A stretch of DNA of 64,000 nt from the NCBI GenBank assembly GCA_052143315.1, contig JBKQTE010000055.1:61943-125942 (forward strand). Direction: 5' to 3'. The notes under the pieces are model-generated. The model was not told where the DNA came from, did no database searches, and saw only the letters and a list, made by a program, of their open reading frames with translations. The DNA is from DASZIT01 sp052143315. Lineage in GTDB: Bacteria > Actinomycetota > Acidimicrobiia > Acidimicrobiales > RAAP-2. Shown here one piece after another: positions 28,077 to 37,472 of the stretch (positions are counted from its first letter, which is position 1; each line of letters begins with the position of its first letter). The position numbers were made by a program, and so were the translations under genes.

Positions 28077-29471
28077 TCAACCCCCGGGCTGCTCCTCCCA
28101 CCAGGAGGCCAGGCGGCGCCGGGCCTCCTCCTCCCCCAGTGGCCCCTCCTCCATCCGGAGCTCCAGCAGGAACGACAGCGCCCGGCCCACCTGGCGCCCG
28201 GGGCCGATGCCCAGCTGGGCCATCACTTGTGCCCCGTCCAGGTCGGGCCGGATGGCGTCGAGCTCCTCTTGCTCGCGCAGCTCGGCGATGCGAGCCTCCA
28301 GCTCGTCCATCCGTCGCCCCAGGGCTCTGGCCTTGGCGGCGTTCCGCGTGGTGCAGTCGCACCGGGTCAGCTCGTTGAGGCGGTCGAGGAGCGGGCCGGC
28401 GTCGCGCACGTAGCGGCGGACGGCCCGGTCGGTCCAGCCCAGCCGGTAGGTGTGGAACCGGAGGTGGAGGTTGACCAGCTCGGTCACTGTGTCGATGTCG
28501 TCCTTGGGGTACTTGAGGGCGACCATCCGCTGGCGGGTCATCCGGGCCCCCACCACCTCGTGGTGGTGGAAGGTCACCCCGCCGTCCACGAACGCCCGGG
28601 TCTTCGGCTTGCCGACGTCGTGGAAGAGGGCGGCCAGGCGCAACAGCCGGTCGGGGCTGACCTTGTCCACCACCGCCAGGGTGTGGGCCAGCACGTCCTT
28701 GTGCCGGTGGATCGGGTCCTGCTCGAGGGCCAGCCCCGGCAGCTCGGGGAGGAACTCCTCGGCCAGGCCGGTCCGGACCACGAACCACAGCGCCGTCGAC
28801 GGCACCGCGGCGACGATCATCTTGTCCAGCTCGTCGCGGACCCGCTCAGCCGAGACGATCGACAGCCGGTGGTGGCCGGCCCGCACCGCCTCCACCAGCT
28901 CGAGGTCGGGCTCCAGCTCCAGCTTGGCGATGAACCGGGCGGCCCGGAGCATCCGCAGCGGGTCGTCGGCGAAGGAGACCTCGGGATCGAGGGGGGTGCG
29001 CAGCCGGTGGACGGCCAGGTCGCCGAGCCCGTCGAACGGGTCGATCAGCTCCAGGTCGGGGAGGCGGAGGGCCATGGCGTTGATGGTGAAGTCCCGACGG
29101 GCCAGGTCGTCCTCGATCCGGTCCCCGAAGGCCACCTCCGGCTTGCGGGAGCCGGGGTGGTACGCCTCGGCCCGGTGGGTGGTGATCTCGTACCTCTGGC
29201 CCTGGCGGATGCAGCCGATGGTGCCGAACCGCTTGCCCTGGGTCCACACCGCATCGGCCCAGCCGCGCACCGCGGCCTCGATGTCGTCGGGGCGGGCATC
29301 GGTGGTGAAGTCGAGGTCGCGCTCGTCGGCCGGGGCATCGGGCCCGTCGCCGGCCACGATGGCGTCGCGGACCGACCCGCCCACCAGGTAGAGGGAGTGA
29401 CCGGCCGTCTCGAACCGCTCGGCGAGCTCGGAGGTGGCCGCCACCAGCGGCCTCAGTCGGTCAGGGAACAC
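28077..29471 (-). CDS. pcnA: CCA tRNA nucleotidyltransferase / PcnB-like
   Basis: Class II nucleotidyltransferase of 464 aa that adds or repairs tRNA 3' CCA ends. The palm has LVGGSVRDAI and RDLDFTTDARPDDI with the metal-binding Asp pair, and RRDFTINAMALRLPD. The RNA-binding region follows. A C-terminal HD domain has AALFHDVGKPKTR and TFHHHEVVGARM, a feature of the actinobacterial enzymes. The GTG at 29471 is used because the longer reading frame upstream is low complexity and antisense to the DUF6049 signal peptide. Confidence 0.92.
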   Translation of the reverse strand: MFPDRLRPLVAATSELAERFETAGHSLYLVGGSVRDAIVAGDGPDAPADERDLDFTTDARPDDIEAAVRGWADAVWTQGKRFGTIGCIRQGQRYEITTHRAEAYHPGSRKPEVAFGDRIEDDLARRDFTINAMALRLPDLELIDPFDGLGDLAVHRLRTPLDPEVSFADDPLRMLRAARFIAKLELEPDLELVEAVRAGHHRLSIVSAERVRDELDKMIVAAVPSTALWFVVRTGLAEEFLPELPGLALEQDPIHRHKDVLAHTLAVVDKVSPDRLLRLAALFHDVGKPKTRAFVDGGVTFHHHEVVGARMTRQRMVALKYPKDDIDTVTELVNLHLRFHTYRLGWTDRAVRRYVRDAGPLLDRLNELTRCDCTTRNAAKARALGRRMDELEARIAELREQEELDAIRPDLDGAQVMAQLGIGPGRQVGRALSFLLELRMEEGPLGEEEARRRLASWWEEQPGG

Positions 29472-29565
29472 GCCGCCAAGGTAGTGCCACTGGCGTAGGC
29501 TGCCGTCCGAGGTGATCCGGGAACCAGGCAGTCCGTGCCCGCGCGGCAGCCACCCCCGAGGGTCC

Positions 29566-31767
29566 ATGCCACCCGGGGACCGACCCGCCCCGGTCATCGG
29601 GGTGGGTAGGCGCCATGCCCGTGGGTTGGCCGCGCTGGTAGCGCTGGTGGCGCTGGTGGCGCTCCCCTCCGGAGCGTCATCGGCCGGTGCTGCCACCGCC
29701 CCGTCCCCGCCCGCCTCCGAGGTGGCCGACGCCTCATCGTCGGGGTCCGACGAGCTCACCCTCGCCTCCCAGACGCCGTGGGTGACGCCGCCGTCCCAAC
29801 CGAACTTCGACCTCGACCTGCAGGCCGGGGCCGGCAGCCCCGGGCCGGCCGAGCTGGGCGTGTCGGTGGCCGTCTACTCGTGCCTGTCCAGCATCTCCGC
29901 CTTCGACCAGTCGCTGTCGGCGTCGGGGCCGGAGGGAACCCCGATCTCCCGGACCACGGCGCCCCTTCCCTGGTCGGCCCTCCCCACGGTCCCCGGCGGG
30001 GTCAGCCTGTCCCTGCAGACCGATGACACCAGCTACCAGGAGAGCCTGCTCACCCCCACCCAGCTGGTGGTCGACCTGCACGCCGGGGGGTCGGACTGCA
30101 CCGCCGGGGTCTACCCGGTCCACGTGGAGCTGGTGGACATCGCCACCAACACGGTGGTCGGCTCACTGACCACCCACCTGATCTACGTCCTCAACCGCGC
30201 ACCCAACCAGCTCCTGCAAGTGGCCACCGTCCTGCCCCTCTCGACCACCGTCGGCCCGGCCCATCACCCGTCCCCGACCGACCTGCTGGCCGACCCCTAC
30301 AACGCCCTGACCCGGCCGTCGGCGGCCAACATGTCGGCCATCAGCCGGACGGTGGCCGCCCTCGACACCGAACCGGGTGCCCCGGTCACCGTGGACGTCC
30401 CCGGCCAGACCGTGCAGGCGCTGGAGGCCAGCGGCCACCAACCGACGGTGACCGCCCTGGCCCAGCTGTCGGGCAGCGACCGGGACCAGTTCACCTCCCC
30501 GCCGTACGCCCAGGTGGACGCGGCCGGGCTGGTGGACGCCGGGCTGGGTTCGGAGCTGGGCGTCCAGGTCCTGCGGGGCGACCAGGTGCTCAACGCCTAC
30601 GGCATCGCCGTCCGGTCGCCACCGCCGTCGACCGCCGGCGGGAACGGGGCGTGGATCACCGGCGACGCCCTCGACGACGCCACCCTGGCCCAGCTGTCGG
30701 CGGCCGGCTACGGGCAGCTGGTCGTCCCGCCCTCGGACGTGTCGTCCGCCCCGGCCACCGGCTCCAGCGCCGAGCCGTTCACCGTCGACTCGGCCCACGG
30801 GTCGGCGTTCGAGGCCATCACCGCCAACGCCGATATCACCGCCCGCTTCGGCGCCGACCCCGGGGACCCGGTGCTGGCCGCCTCCCAGATCGTCGCCGAG
30901 CTGGCCCAGATCTACTTCGAGTACCCCAACGGCACCCGGCCCCGGGTGGTGGTGGCCGTGCCGCCGACCGGCTGGCAGCCCGACCCCACCCTGGTCACCA
31001 CCCTGCTCGCCGCTTTGGGCACCAGCCAGGTCCTCCAGCCGGTGACGGTGGCCGGGGCGTTCTCGGCCTTCGCCGGCCCGGTCCCGTGCGCCAGCGGCTG
31101 CCGGCTGACCCAACCGTCGGGCACCTCCACCCTGCCGGTGGCCGGCATCCGGACCCAGCGCCAGCAGGTCAGCTCCCTGGGCTCCGCCATCGTGCCCAGC
31201 AACCCAGCGGCCAAGGCGCTGCCCACCGAGCTGGGCGACCTGGTGCTGGCCTCGGAGTCCGAGGCCCTGAAGCCCGGCCAGCAGAGCGCCGTCCTGGCCA
31301 ACAGCGCGGCCGCCGTCGACGCCCAGACCGGCCAGATCTTCCTGAACGGGGCCGCCACGGTGACCCTGGGCGCCCGGCAGGGCCAGATCCCCATCACCAT
31401 CGCCAAGGCATCCACCATGCCCTACCCGGTCACCGGCACCCTCACCCTGACCAGTGACCGGCTGCTGTTCGCCAACCGGCAGTCGAGGTTCTCCGAGACG
31501 GTGGAATTGCAGCACCCCACCACCAACATCGAGGTCAGCGTGCAGGCGCGCACCTCGGGCGAGTTCAAGCTGGAGGTGTCCTACCAGGCGCCCAGCGGCG
31601 GGCTGGTGCTGACCAGCGGGCTGGTGACCGTGCGCTCCGACGCCTTCTCGGTGGTGGGGGTGGCGCTCTCCCTCGTGGCGGTGGTGGTGCTCGGGGCGTG
31701 GTGGGTCCGGACCGGCATGCGGCGTCGTCGCCAGCGCAGGATCGAGGACGAGGCAGGTCCGGCGTGA
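29566..31767 (+). CDS. DUF6049 secreted/membrane protein (Rv3909-like)
   Basis: 733-aa protein conserved at this position before murJ. ATG at 29566 gives a signal peptide (basic start, then three ALV repeats, cleavage near GASSAGA). The large extracellular part is Ala/Thr/Ser-rich with beta-type segments. A single transmembrane helix near the end (VALSLVAVVVLGAWWV, about residues 700-720) precedes a basic tail, so most of the protein lies outside the cell. The function is unknown; the constant link to MurJ suggests a cell-wall role. It overlaps murJ by 4 bp. Confidence 0.85.
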   Translation: MPPGDRPAPVIGVGRRHARGLAALVALVALVALPSGASSAGAATAPSPPASEVADASSSGSDELTLASQTPWVTPPSQPNFDLDLQAGAGSPGPAELGVSVAVYSCLSSISAFDQSLSASGPEGTPISRTTAPLPWSALPTVPGGVSLSLQTDDTSYQESLLTPTQLVVDLHAGGSDCTAGVYPVHVELVDIATNTVVGSLTTHLIYVLNRAPNQLLQVATVLPLSTTVGPAHHPSPTDLLADPYNALTRPSAANMSAISRTVAALDTEPGAPVTVDVPGQTVQALEASGHQPTVTALAQLSGSDRDQFTSPPYAQVDAAGLVDAGLGSELGVQVLRGDQVLNAYGIAVRSPPPSTAGGNGAWITGDALDDATLAQLSAAGYGQLVVPPSDVSSAPATGSSAEPFTVDSAHGSAFEAITANADITARFGADPGDPVLAASQIVAELAQIYFEYPNGTRPRVVVAVPPTGWQPDPTLVTTLLAALGTSQVLQPVTVAGAFSAFAGPVPCASGCRLTQPSGTSTLPVAGIRTQRQQVSSLGSAIVPSNPAAKALPTELGDLVLASESEALKPGQQSAVLANSAAAVDAQTGQIFLNGAATVTLGARQGQIPITIAKASTMPYPVTGTLTLTSDRLLFANRQSRFSETVELQHPTTNIEVSVQARTSGEFKLEVSYQAPSGGLVLTSGLVTVRSDAFSVVGVALSLVAVVVLGAWWVRTGMRRRRQRRIEDEAGPA
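29632..29658. repeat. 9-bp tandem repeat inside the DUF6049 signal peptide
   Basis: Three direct copies of GCGCTGGTR encode the repeated Ala-Leu-Val of the hydrophobic core. Length changes would alter signal-peptide hydrophobicity by whole triplets without a frameshift. Confidence 0.75.
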
Positions 31768-33605
31768 CCGACATGAGCGCCGATCCCCCGGAGCTCACCA
31801 CCGCCCCCCCACGCGGCCGGGGGCTGGCCGGGGCGACCGTCGGGATGGCCATCGGGACCATCCTGTCCCGGATCACCGGCGTCGGCCGCATCGTGGCCCT
31901 GACCTACGCCCTCAACACCGGTGGAGCAGCCGATGCCTACAACCTGGCCAACACCACGCCCAACATCATCACCGACATCGTCATCGGCGGGGTGCTGTCG
32001 GCGACCTTCGTGCCGGTCTTCGTCGACCGCCTGAGCACCCGGCGGGGCGACGAGGCGTGGCGGGCCATCTCGGCGGTGACCACCGCCACCATCGCCCTCC
32101 TGGCCGCCGCCACGGTGGCCTTCTGGTTCCTCACCCCGTCGATCATCCACCTGTACACCGTCACCAACCACGACGCCGACCGGGTCGCCCAGCAGCAGGT
32201 GGCCATCGGCCTGCTCCGTTGGTTCGTACCCCAACTGGCCTGCTACGGGCTGATCGGCCTGTTCACCGCCCTGCTCAACGCCCGGCGGAAGTTCGCCGCC
32301 CCCATGTTCGTGCCCATCGCCAACAACCTGGTGGTGATCGGGGTGCTGCTGTGGTTCCACGCCCTAGTCCCCCACCCGTCGCTGGCCGCCATCCAGCACC
32401 AGCACCGTGCCCTGGTCCTCCTCGGCCTGGGCACCACCCTCGGGGTGGTGGTCCAGGCCGCCCTGCTGCTGCCATCGCTGCTGCGGGCCCGCCTCCACCT
32501 CTCCTTTCTGTGGGAGCCGGCCCACGAGGCTGTGCGCACCATCGTCCGGCTGGCCTCGTGGACCTTCGGCTTCGTACTGTCCAACCAGGTCGCCCTGGTG
32601 GTCATCCTGGCCCTGGCCGACGGGGTCAGGCCACCAGGGGCGGTCAGCGCCTACACCTACGCCTACACGTTCTTCCAGCTCCCCTACGGGGTGGTGGCCG
32701 TGTCGGTGATGAGCGCGGTGACCCCGTCCCTGTCGGCCCACTGGGCGCGCCACGACACCACCGGTTTCCGGCGGCGCCTGGCCTACGGCCTGCGGGCCAT
32801 GCTGGCCATCATCATCCCTTCGGCGGTCGGCATGCTGATCCTGGCCCGGCCGCTGATCGACCTGGTCCTGGCCCACGGCACCAACACCGTGGCCGATGCC
32901 TCCAGCACCGCCGCCGCCCTGGCCATGTTCTCGCTGGGCCTGCCCGGGTTCTGCGTCTTCCTCTACATGGTCCGCGTCCTCCAGTCGATGCAGGACACCC
33001 GCACCGCCTTCTTCCTCTACCTGGTGGAGAACGCCGTCAACGTCGTGGCCGGCGTGCTCCTGGTCGGGCCCCTCGGGGTCCGGGGCCTGGCCCTGTCGAT
33101 CTCCATCGCCTACACCGTGGCCGCCGTCCTGGCCGTCCGGGTCATCGGGGGCCGGATCAGCGGCGTCGGTGGGGAGGCGCTGGTCCGCCCGCTCCGCCGG
33201 GTGGCGGTGGCCACCCTGGTCATGGCGGTGGCCACCGTCCTGGCCGTCAGCGTCTCCGACGCCGACCACGGGGCGGCCCTGCTGGGGCGGGTGGTGCTGG
33301 CGCTGGCGGCCGGCGCCCTGGCCTACGTGGCGACGGCCGTCGTTCTGGGGGGGCGGGATGCCCGTCGCGCCCGCGCCGGGCGTCGGCCCGGCGTCCTGGA
33401 CCGCCCGCCGCCGTACCGGGAGGCGACGGGGGCCGGCCCCGAGGGGGATCACCGGCAGGTCCGGCCCGCTCCGGTGGCTCCATTCCGTGACAGACTCGAC
33501 GACGAGGGCGGCCCGCCGCCGGTACGCCACCTGCGACCGGTGGACAGCGAGTCCCGCGTCGACGAGGAGGACGTTCATGGCCCGGGTCCGGGTAGTCACC
33601 GATAG
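31764..33605 (+). CDS. murJ: Lipid II flippase MurJ
   Basis: MOP-superfamily flippase that moves lipid II across the membrane. The 613-aa protein opens with AGATVGMAIGTILSRITGVGR and shows about 14 hydrophobic helices, with MurJ-type stretches NLANTTPNIITDIVIGGVLS and YMVRVLQSMQDTRTAFF. A basic C-terminal tail of about 75 aa is cytoplasmic; in mycobacteria this region recruits regulators, and the CwlM homologue is encoded nearby. GTG at 31764 overlaps the DUF6049 stop. The tail overlaps the DegV gene by 29 bp. Confidence 0.92.
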   Translation: MTDMSADPPELTTAPPRGRGLAGATVGMAIGTILSRITGVGRIVALTYALNTGGAADAYNLANTTPNIITDIVIGGVLSATFVPVFVDRLSTRRGDEAWRAISAVTTATIALLAAATVAFWFLTPSIIHLYTVTNHDADRVAQQQVAIGLLRWFVPQLACYGLIGLFTALLNARRKFAAPMFVPIANNLVVIGVLLWFHALVPHPSLAAIQHQHRALVLLGLGTTLGVVVQAALLLPSLLRARLHLSFLWEPAHEAVRTIVRLASWTFGFVLSNQVALVVILALADGVRPPGAVSAYTYAYTFFQLPYGVVAVSVMSAVTPSLSAHWARHDTTGFRRRLAYGLRAMLAIIIPSAVGMLILARPLIDLVLAHGTNTVADASSTAAALAMFSLGLPGFCVFLYMVRVLQSMQDTRTAFFLYLVENAVNVVAGVLLVGPLGVRGLALSISIAYTVAAVLAVRVIGGRISGVGGEALVRPLRRVAVATLVMAVATVLAVSVSDADHGAALLGRVVLALAAGALAYVATAVVLGGRDARRARAGRRPGVLDRPPPYREATGAGPEGDHRQVRPAPVAPFRDRLDDEGGPPPVRHLRPVDSESRVDEEDVHGPGPGSHR

Positions 33606-34416
33606 CGCCAGCGACCTTCCGGCGGCCCTGGCCGCCCAGTACGACGTCGCCGTGGTGCCCCTGTCGATCAGGTTCGGCTCCGAGGAGTTCGTCGACGGCT
33701 CGGTGCTCTCCCCCGACGAGTTCTGGGCCCGGTGCGCGGCCAGCGCCGTGCTGCCGGAGACGTCGGCGCCGTCCCCCGGCGCCTTCCAGGACGCCTTCGT
33801 GGCCGCCGCCGACGCCGGCTACGACGGGGTGGTCTGCCTCACGCTCTCCTCGGGGGTCTCCGCCACCTACCAGTCCGCCCGGACGGCGGCCGACACCGTC
33901 GGTGACCGGATCCCGGTGCGGGTCGTCGACAGCCGCACCATGACCATGGGCTACGGCCTGGTGGTGCTGGAGGCCGCCGAGCTGGCCGCCACCGGCGCCA
34001 CCCTCGACGAGGTCGTCGCCCGGGTGGAGGAGCTCCTCCCCCGCACCCAGGTGTACGGGGTGGTGGACACCCTCGAGCACCTCGAGAAGGGGGGCCGCAT
34101 CGGCGGGGCCCGCGCCCTGCTCGGGTCACTCCTGTCCATCAAGCCGGTGGTGACGGTGGTCGGCGGTGTGGTGGGCGAGGAGTCCAAACAGCGCACCCGG
34201 TCGCGGTCGCTCCGCTACCTGGCCGACAAAGCCAAGGGCGTGGGAAGCATCAGCCGGATCGCCGTCTGCAACGGGGCGGCCGCCGACATCGACGTCTTCC
34301 TCGACATGCTCGCCGACGTGAAGTCCGAACACCCGCTGGTGGTGGTGGACCTGGGGCCGATCATCGGGACCCACACCGGACCGGGCACCGTCGGCCTCTG
34401 CCTCGTCACCAGCTGA
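33577..34416 (+). CDS. DegV family fatty-acid-binding protein
   Basis: 279-aa DegV-fold protein; the bacterial family binds fatty acids, and some members (FakB) deliver them to a fatty acid kinase. Diagnostic segments are VRVVTDSASDLPAALA at the N-terminus, ETSAPSPGAFQDAF, TLSSGVSATYQSA and VDTLEHLEKGGRIGGARAL. ATG at 33577 follows GAGGAGG. No FakA partner lies in the window. It overlaps the murJ 3' end. Confidence 0.9.
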   Translation: MARVRVVTDSASDLPAALAAQYDVAVVPLSIRFGSEEFVDGSVLSPDEFWARCAASAVLPETSAPSPGAFQDAFVAAADAGYDGVVCLTLSSGVSATYQSARTAADTVGDRIPVRVVDSRTMTMGYGLVVLEAAELAATGATLDEVVARVEELLPRTQVYGVVDTLEHLEKGGRIGGARALLGSLLSIKPVVTVVGGVVGEESKQRTRSRSLRYLADKAKGVGSISRIAVCNGAAADIDVFLDMLADVKSEHPLVVVDLGPIIGTHTGPGTVGLCLVTS

Positions 34417-34484
34417 CCCGGACCGGCGGGCACGTCGCCCGCCGGACGGCAGGTCGGACGGACCGCCCGGCTAACCTTCGCACC

Positions 34485-34835
34485 ATGGACCAGCAGCCCA
34501 GCCAGGCCCCCACCTCCCCTTCCGGCCCGCCGGTCACCGGCGACTGGCCGGCGCGTGCCGCCGACCTGATCGAATCGCTGGTCGCCGCCGTCCGGGACAA
34601 GACCGTCCGACCCATCACCCTGGTGGCCAGGGCGCTGGTCTTCGGGATCATCGTGTTCGCCGCCACCGTCACCACGGTGACGCTCCTGTCCATCGCCCTC
34701 GTCAGGCTGCTCACCGTCTACGCCTTCAACGGCCGGGTCTGGGCGTCCGACCTGGTCGTCGGGGCGGTCTTCGTCGGGATCGGGCTGTTGGCATGGAGCC
34801 AGCGGACCGCGCGGCATACCGGGACCGCCGAGTGA
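34485..34835 (+). CDS. Small two-helix membrane protein of unknown function
   Basis: 116-aa protein with a Pro/Ser-rich N-terminus, an amphipathic stretch (about residues 24-40), and two transmembrane helices (about 45-72 and 84-104). ATG at 34485 is preceded by a weak ribosome site. Its stop overlaps the GTG of trxB, so it is coupled to thioredoxin reductase. It occupies the place that sigM and an anti-sigma gene hold in Mycobacterium, but resembles neither. I cannot assign a function. Confidence 0.75.
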   Translation: MDQQPSQAPTSPSGPPVTGDWPARAADLIESLVAAVRDKTVRPITLVARALVFGIIVFAATVTTVTLLSIALVRLLTVYAFNGRVWASDLVVGAVFVGIGLLAWSQRTARHTGTAE

Positions 34836-35797
34836 GCGAGTCGCGGCAGCTCATCATCGTGGGGTCCGGCCCCGCCGGCCTGACGGCCGCCATCTACGCC
34901 GCCCGCGCCCAGCTGGCCCCGCTGGTGATCGAGGGCGAGCCGTCGTCGACCAGCGACCAGCCGGGTGGCCAGCTGATGCTGACCACCGAGGTGGAGAACT
35001 TCCCCGGCTTCGTCGACGGGATCATGGGCCCAGAACTGATGCAGACCTTCCGTGAGCAGGCCGCCCGCTTCGGCACCGAGTACCTCACCGCCAAGGTCTC
35101 GCGGGTCGAGCTCTCCGCCCGCCCGTTCGGGATCTGGGTGGGTGACGCCGACACCGCCGAGCCGAACTACCTGGCCGACTCCGTCATCGTCGCCACCGGG
35201 GCCCGCTCACTGATGCTGAATCTTCCCGGCGAGCAGCGGCTGCTCGGCTACGGGGTGTCCACCTGCGCCACCTGTGACGGTTTCTTCTTCCGTGAGCGGA
35301 ACATCGCGGTGGTGGGCGGTGGCGACTCCGCCCTCGAGGAGGCCCTCTTCCTGACCCGGTTCGCCGACACCGTCACCGTCGTCCACCGTCGCGACTCGCT
35401 CCGGGCCTCCAAGGTCATGCAGCAGCGGGCCGCCGCCCACCCGAAGATCTCCTTCCGCTGGAACACGATCGTCGAGGAGGTGCTCGGCGAGTCCACCGTG
35501 TCCGGGTTGGCGGTGCGTGACATCGTCACCGACGAAACCTCCATCCTGGCCGTCGAGGGGCTCTTCGTGGCCATCGGCCACGAGCCCAACACCTCGCTGT
35601 TCAAGGGGCAGCTGGAGCTGGAGGGCAACGGCTATATCAGGACCTTCGGCGGGAGCCGCACCAACGTCGAGGGCGTGTTCGCCTGCGGGGACGTCCAGGA
35701 CCACGAGTACCGCCAGGCCATCACCGCCGCCGGCTCCGGGTGCATGGCCGCCATCGACGCCGAGCGCTGGCTCGAGGCCCAGGCCGACGGCGTCTGA
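34832..35797 (+). CDS. trxB: Thioredoxin reductase TrxB
   Basis: FAD/NADPH disulfide reductase of 321 aa that reduces thioredoxin. It has FAD motif VGSGPAGLTAAIYAARA, redox-active STCATCDGFF (CATC), NADPH motif VGGGDSALEEALFLTRFA and the C-terminal FAD motif GVFACGDVQDHEYRQAIT. GTG at 34832 overlaps the upstream stop; a longer frame from 34793 lies inside the previous gene. trxA follows 105 bp downstream. Confidence 0.96.
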   Translation: MSESRQLIIVGSGPAGLTAAIYAARAQLAPLVIEGEPSSTSDQPGGQLMLTTEVENFPGFVDGIMGPELMQTFREQAARFGTEYLTAKVSRVELSARPFGIWVGDADTAEPNYLADSVIVATGARSLMLNLPGEQRLLGYGVSTCATCDGFFFRERNIAVVGGGDSALEEALFLTRFADTVTVVHRRDSLRASKVMQQRAAAHPKISFRWNTIVEEVLGESTVSGLAVRDIVTDETSILAVEGLFVAIGHEPNTSLFKGQLELEGNGYIRTFGGSRTNVEGVFACGDVQDHEYRQAITAAGSGCMAAIDAERWLEAQADGV

Positions 35798-35902
35798 GTC
35801 ACCGTTCGGTCGGGGAATGCAACCGTGCCGGCGGGGGTTGGAATAGCCTGCATCGACACGGTGCACCGCACGTGGCCCGCCACGCGGGCAGGAGGAGCCA
35901 TC

Positions 35903-36229
35903 ATGAGCAACACGATCAAGACTCTGAGCGACGCTAGCTTTGACGAGCATGTCAAGTCCTCGGAGGTTCCTGTGCTGGTGGACTTCTGGGCGGAGTGGTG
36001 CGGCCCGTGCAAGATGATCGCCCCGGTGCTGGAGGAGATCGCCAACGAGCAGGCCGGGAAGCTCGAGATCGCCAAGCTCAATATCGACGACAACCTCGAC
36101 ATCACCCGTCGGTTCGACGTGATGAGCATCCCCACCCTCATCCTCTTCAAGGACGGCGAGCCGGCCGCCCGCATCGTCGGGGCCAAGGGCAAGGGCCAGC
36201 TCCTACAGGAGCTCTCCGAGCACCTGTAG
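35903..36229 (+). CDS. trxA: Thioredoxin TrxA
   Basis: 108-aa thioredoxin with active site WAEWCGPCKM and the cis-Pro segment SIPTLILFKDGEP. ATG at 35903 follows GGAGGAG at good spacing; a longer reading frame from 35825 is not thioredoxin-like. It is the substrate of the upstream reductase. Confidence 0.97.
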   Translation: MSNTIKTLSDASFDEHVKSSEVPVLVDFWAEWCGPCKMIAPVLEEIANEQAGKLEIAKLNIDDNLDITRRFDVMSIPTLILFKDGEPAARIVGAKGKGQLLQELSEHL

Positions 36230-36266
36230 GGCCCCTGGTGGCGCCGGCCCCACCCCGGTCTCCGGC

Positions 36267-37256
36267 GTGAGCACCGGTGCGACGGTCCATCTGGAGTCCG
36301 GCGACGAGGGTCACGCCGTGGTCGACGTCCAGCGCCGGCTACGCTCGCTCGGCCTCTCCACCGGCATCGATGCCGACGGGTCGTACCTCGACGGCACCCG
36401 CACCGCCGTCGAGGCGTTCCAGTACCGGCGAGGGCTGCGGGTCGACGGCGTCTGCGGCCGACAGACCTGGTCCGCCCTGGTGGAGGCGGGTCGACGCCTC
36501 GGTGACCGGTTCCTCTACCGGAGGACCCCCATGCTGCGGGGCGACGACGTCGCCGAGCTGCAGCAGCGCCTGAGCGCCCTCGGGTTCGACACCGGCCGGG
36601 TGGACGGCATCTTCGGCGACCAGACTTCGGCCGGCCTGGCCGACTTCCAGCGCAACGTGGGACTCCCGGTGGACGGGATCGTCGGAGCCTCCACCGTGGC
36701 CGAGCTGGTGCGGTTCGGCTCCCTCCACGTCGACACCGAGCTGGTCACCTCGGTCCGCGACCGGGAACAGCTCCGCCAGGCACCCCGCACCCTTTCCGGG
36801 CGACGCGTCGCCATCGGCGAGGAGGGCGGCCTGGACGCCGCCTTGGGAGCGCTGCGCCGCCTCCTGGTCAACCGGGGCGCCCTGGTCACCACCCACCACC
36901 ACCCTGACGGCTCGATCCAGGCGTCCGAGGTCAACGCCGGGGGCGCCGAGGTCTACGTCGGCCTCCGGCTCGATGCCACCGCCCGGCACTGCACCACCGC
37001 CTACTACGCCGGCTACCGGTACTCCTCGCCCGGGGGTCGTCGGCTGGCCGAGCTCCTCCAGGGCACCCTCCCCAAGCAGCTGGGGGTCGAGGACGGAGGC
37101 AGCCGGGGGATGTCGCTGCCGTTGCTCCGTGAGACACGGATGCCGGCGGTGATCTGCGAGATCGGCCCGGCCTCGGTGGTGGTCGAGCAGACTCCCACCC
37201 TGGCGCGGGCCATCGTCGACGCCCTCACCGAGTGGGTCGACACCCCCTGGGACTGA
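36267..37256 (+). CDS. cwlM: CwlM-like protein: two peptidoglycan-binding repeats and a degenerate amidase domain
   Basis: 329-aa protein without a signal peptide, so probably cytoplasmic. Two PG_binding_1 repeats (about residues 5-70 and 80-140) read AVVDVQRRLRSLGL and DVAELQQRLSALGF. The C-terminal third is related to Amidase_3 (RVAIGEEGG to MPAVICEIGP). The expected zinc His in the PGHGG motif is replaced (GEEGG), the region of the zinc Glu is missing, and the His of the SxH motif is absent (YVGLRLD). Catalysis is therefore unlikely. In mycobacteria CwlM is a regulator of peptidoglycan precursor synthesis and binds MurJ; position and decay fit that role. Confidence 0.85.
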   Translation: MSTGATVHLESGDEGHAVVDVQRRLRSLGLSTGIDADGSYLDGTRTAVEAFQYRRGLRVDGVCGRQTWSALVEAGRRLGDRFLYRRTPMLRGDDVAELQQRLSALGFDTGRVDGIFGDQTSAGLADFQRNVGLPVDGIVGASTVAELVRFGSLHVDTELVTSVRDREQLRQAPRTLSGRRVAIGEEGGLDAALGALRRLLVNRGALVTTHHHPDGSIQASEVNAGGAEVYVGLRLDATARHCTTAYYAGYRYSSPGGRRLAELLQGTLPKQLGVEDGGSRGMSLPLLRETRMPAVICEIGPASVVVEQTPTLARAIVDALTEWVDTPWD

Positions 37257-37337
37257 CTTCCCGGCCTGCAGGCCGAGCGGGTTCGGCCGGCCCCTCCCGG
37301 CGATCCAACCATCTACCTCCGCTACAGACCGGTGGGG

Positions 37338-37370
37338 TAATCCACAACCTCATGCACAGGTTGTGGACGA
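37338..37370. promoter_or_regulatory. Inverted DnaA-box-like pair between cwlM and parB
   Basis: TAATCCACA (37338-37346) and, on the other strand, TCGTCCACA (37370-37362) each match a DnaA box at 8 of 9 bases. Together they form a perfect 10-bp inverted repeat TCCACAACCT around a 7-nt loop (37341-37367). A T/A-rich stretch follows at about 37420-37460. The two flanking genes converge here, so the hairpin could instead be a terminator, but it lacks a T-run. Confidence 0.5.
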
Positions 37371-37472
37371 AGCTCTACTCGCGGTTGAGGCGAAATTCAC
37401 CACTGTGAGTAACCATTACTCTCGACATTAGAATATTATGTCAAGCCACACTCACTTATAGTGGCACACCCG

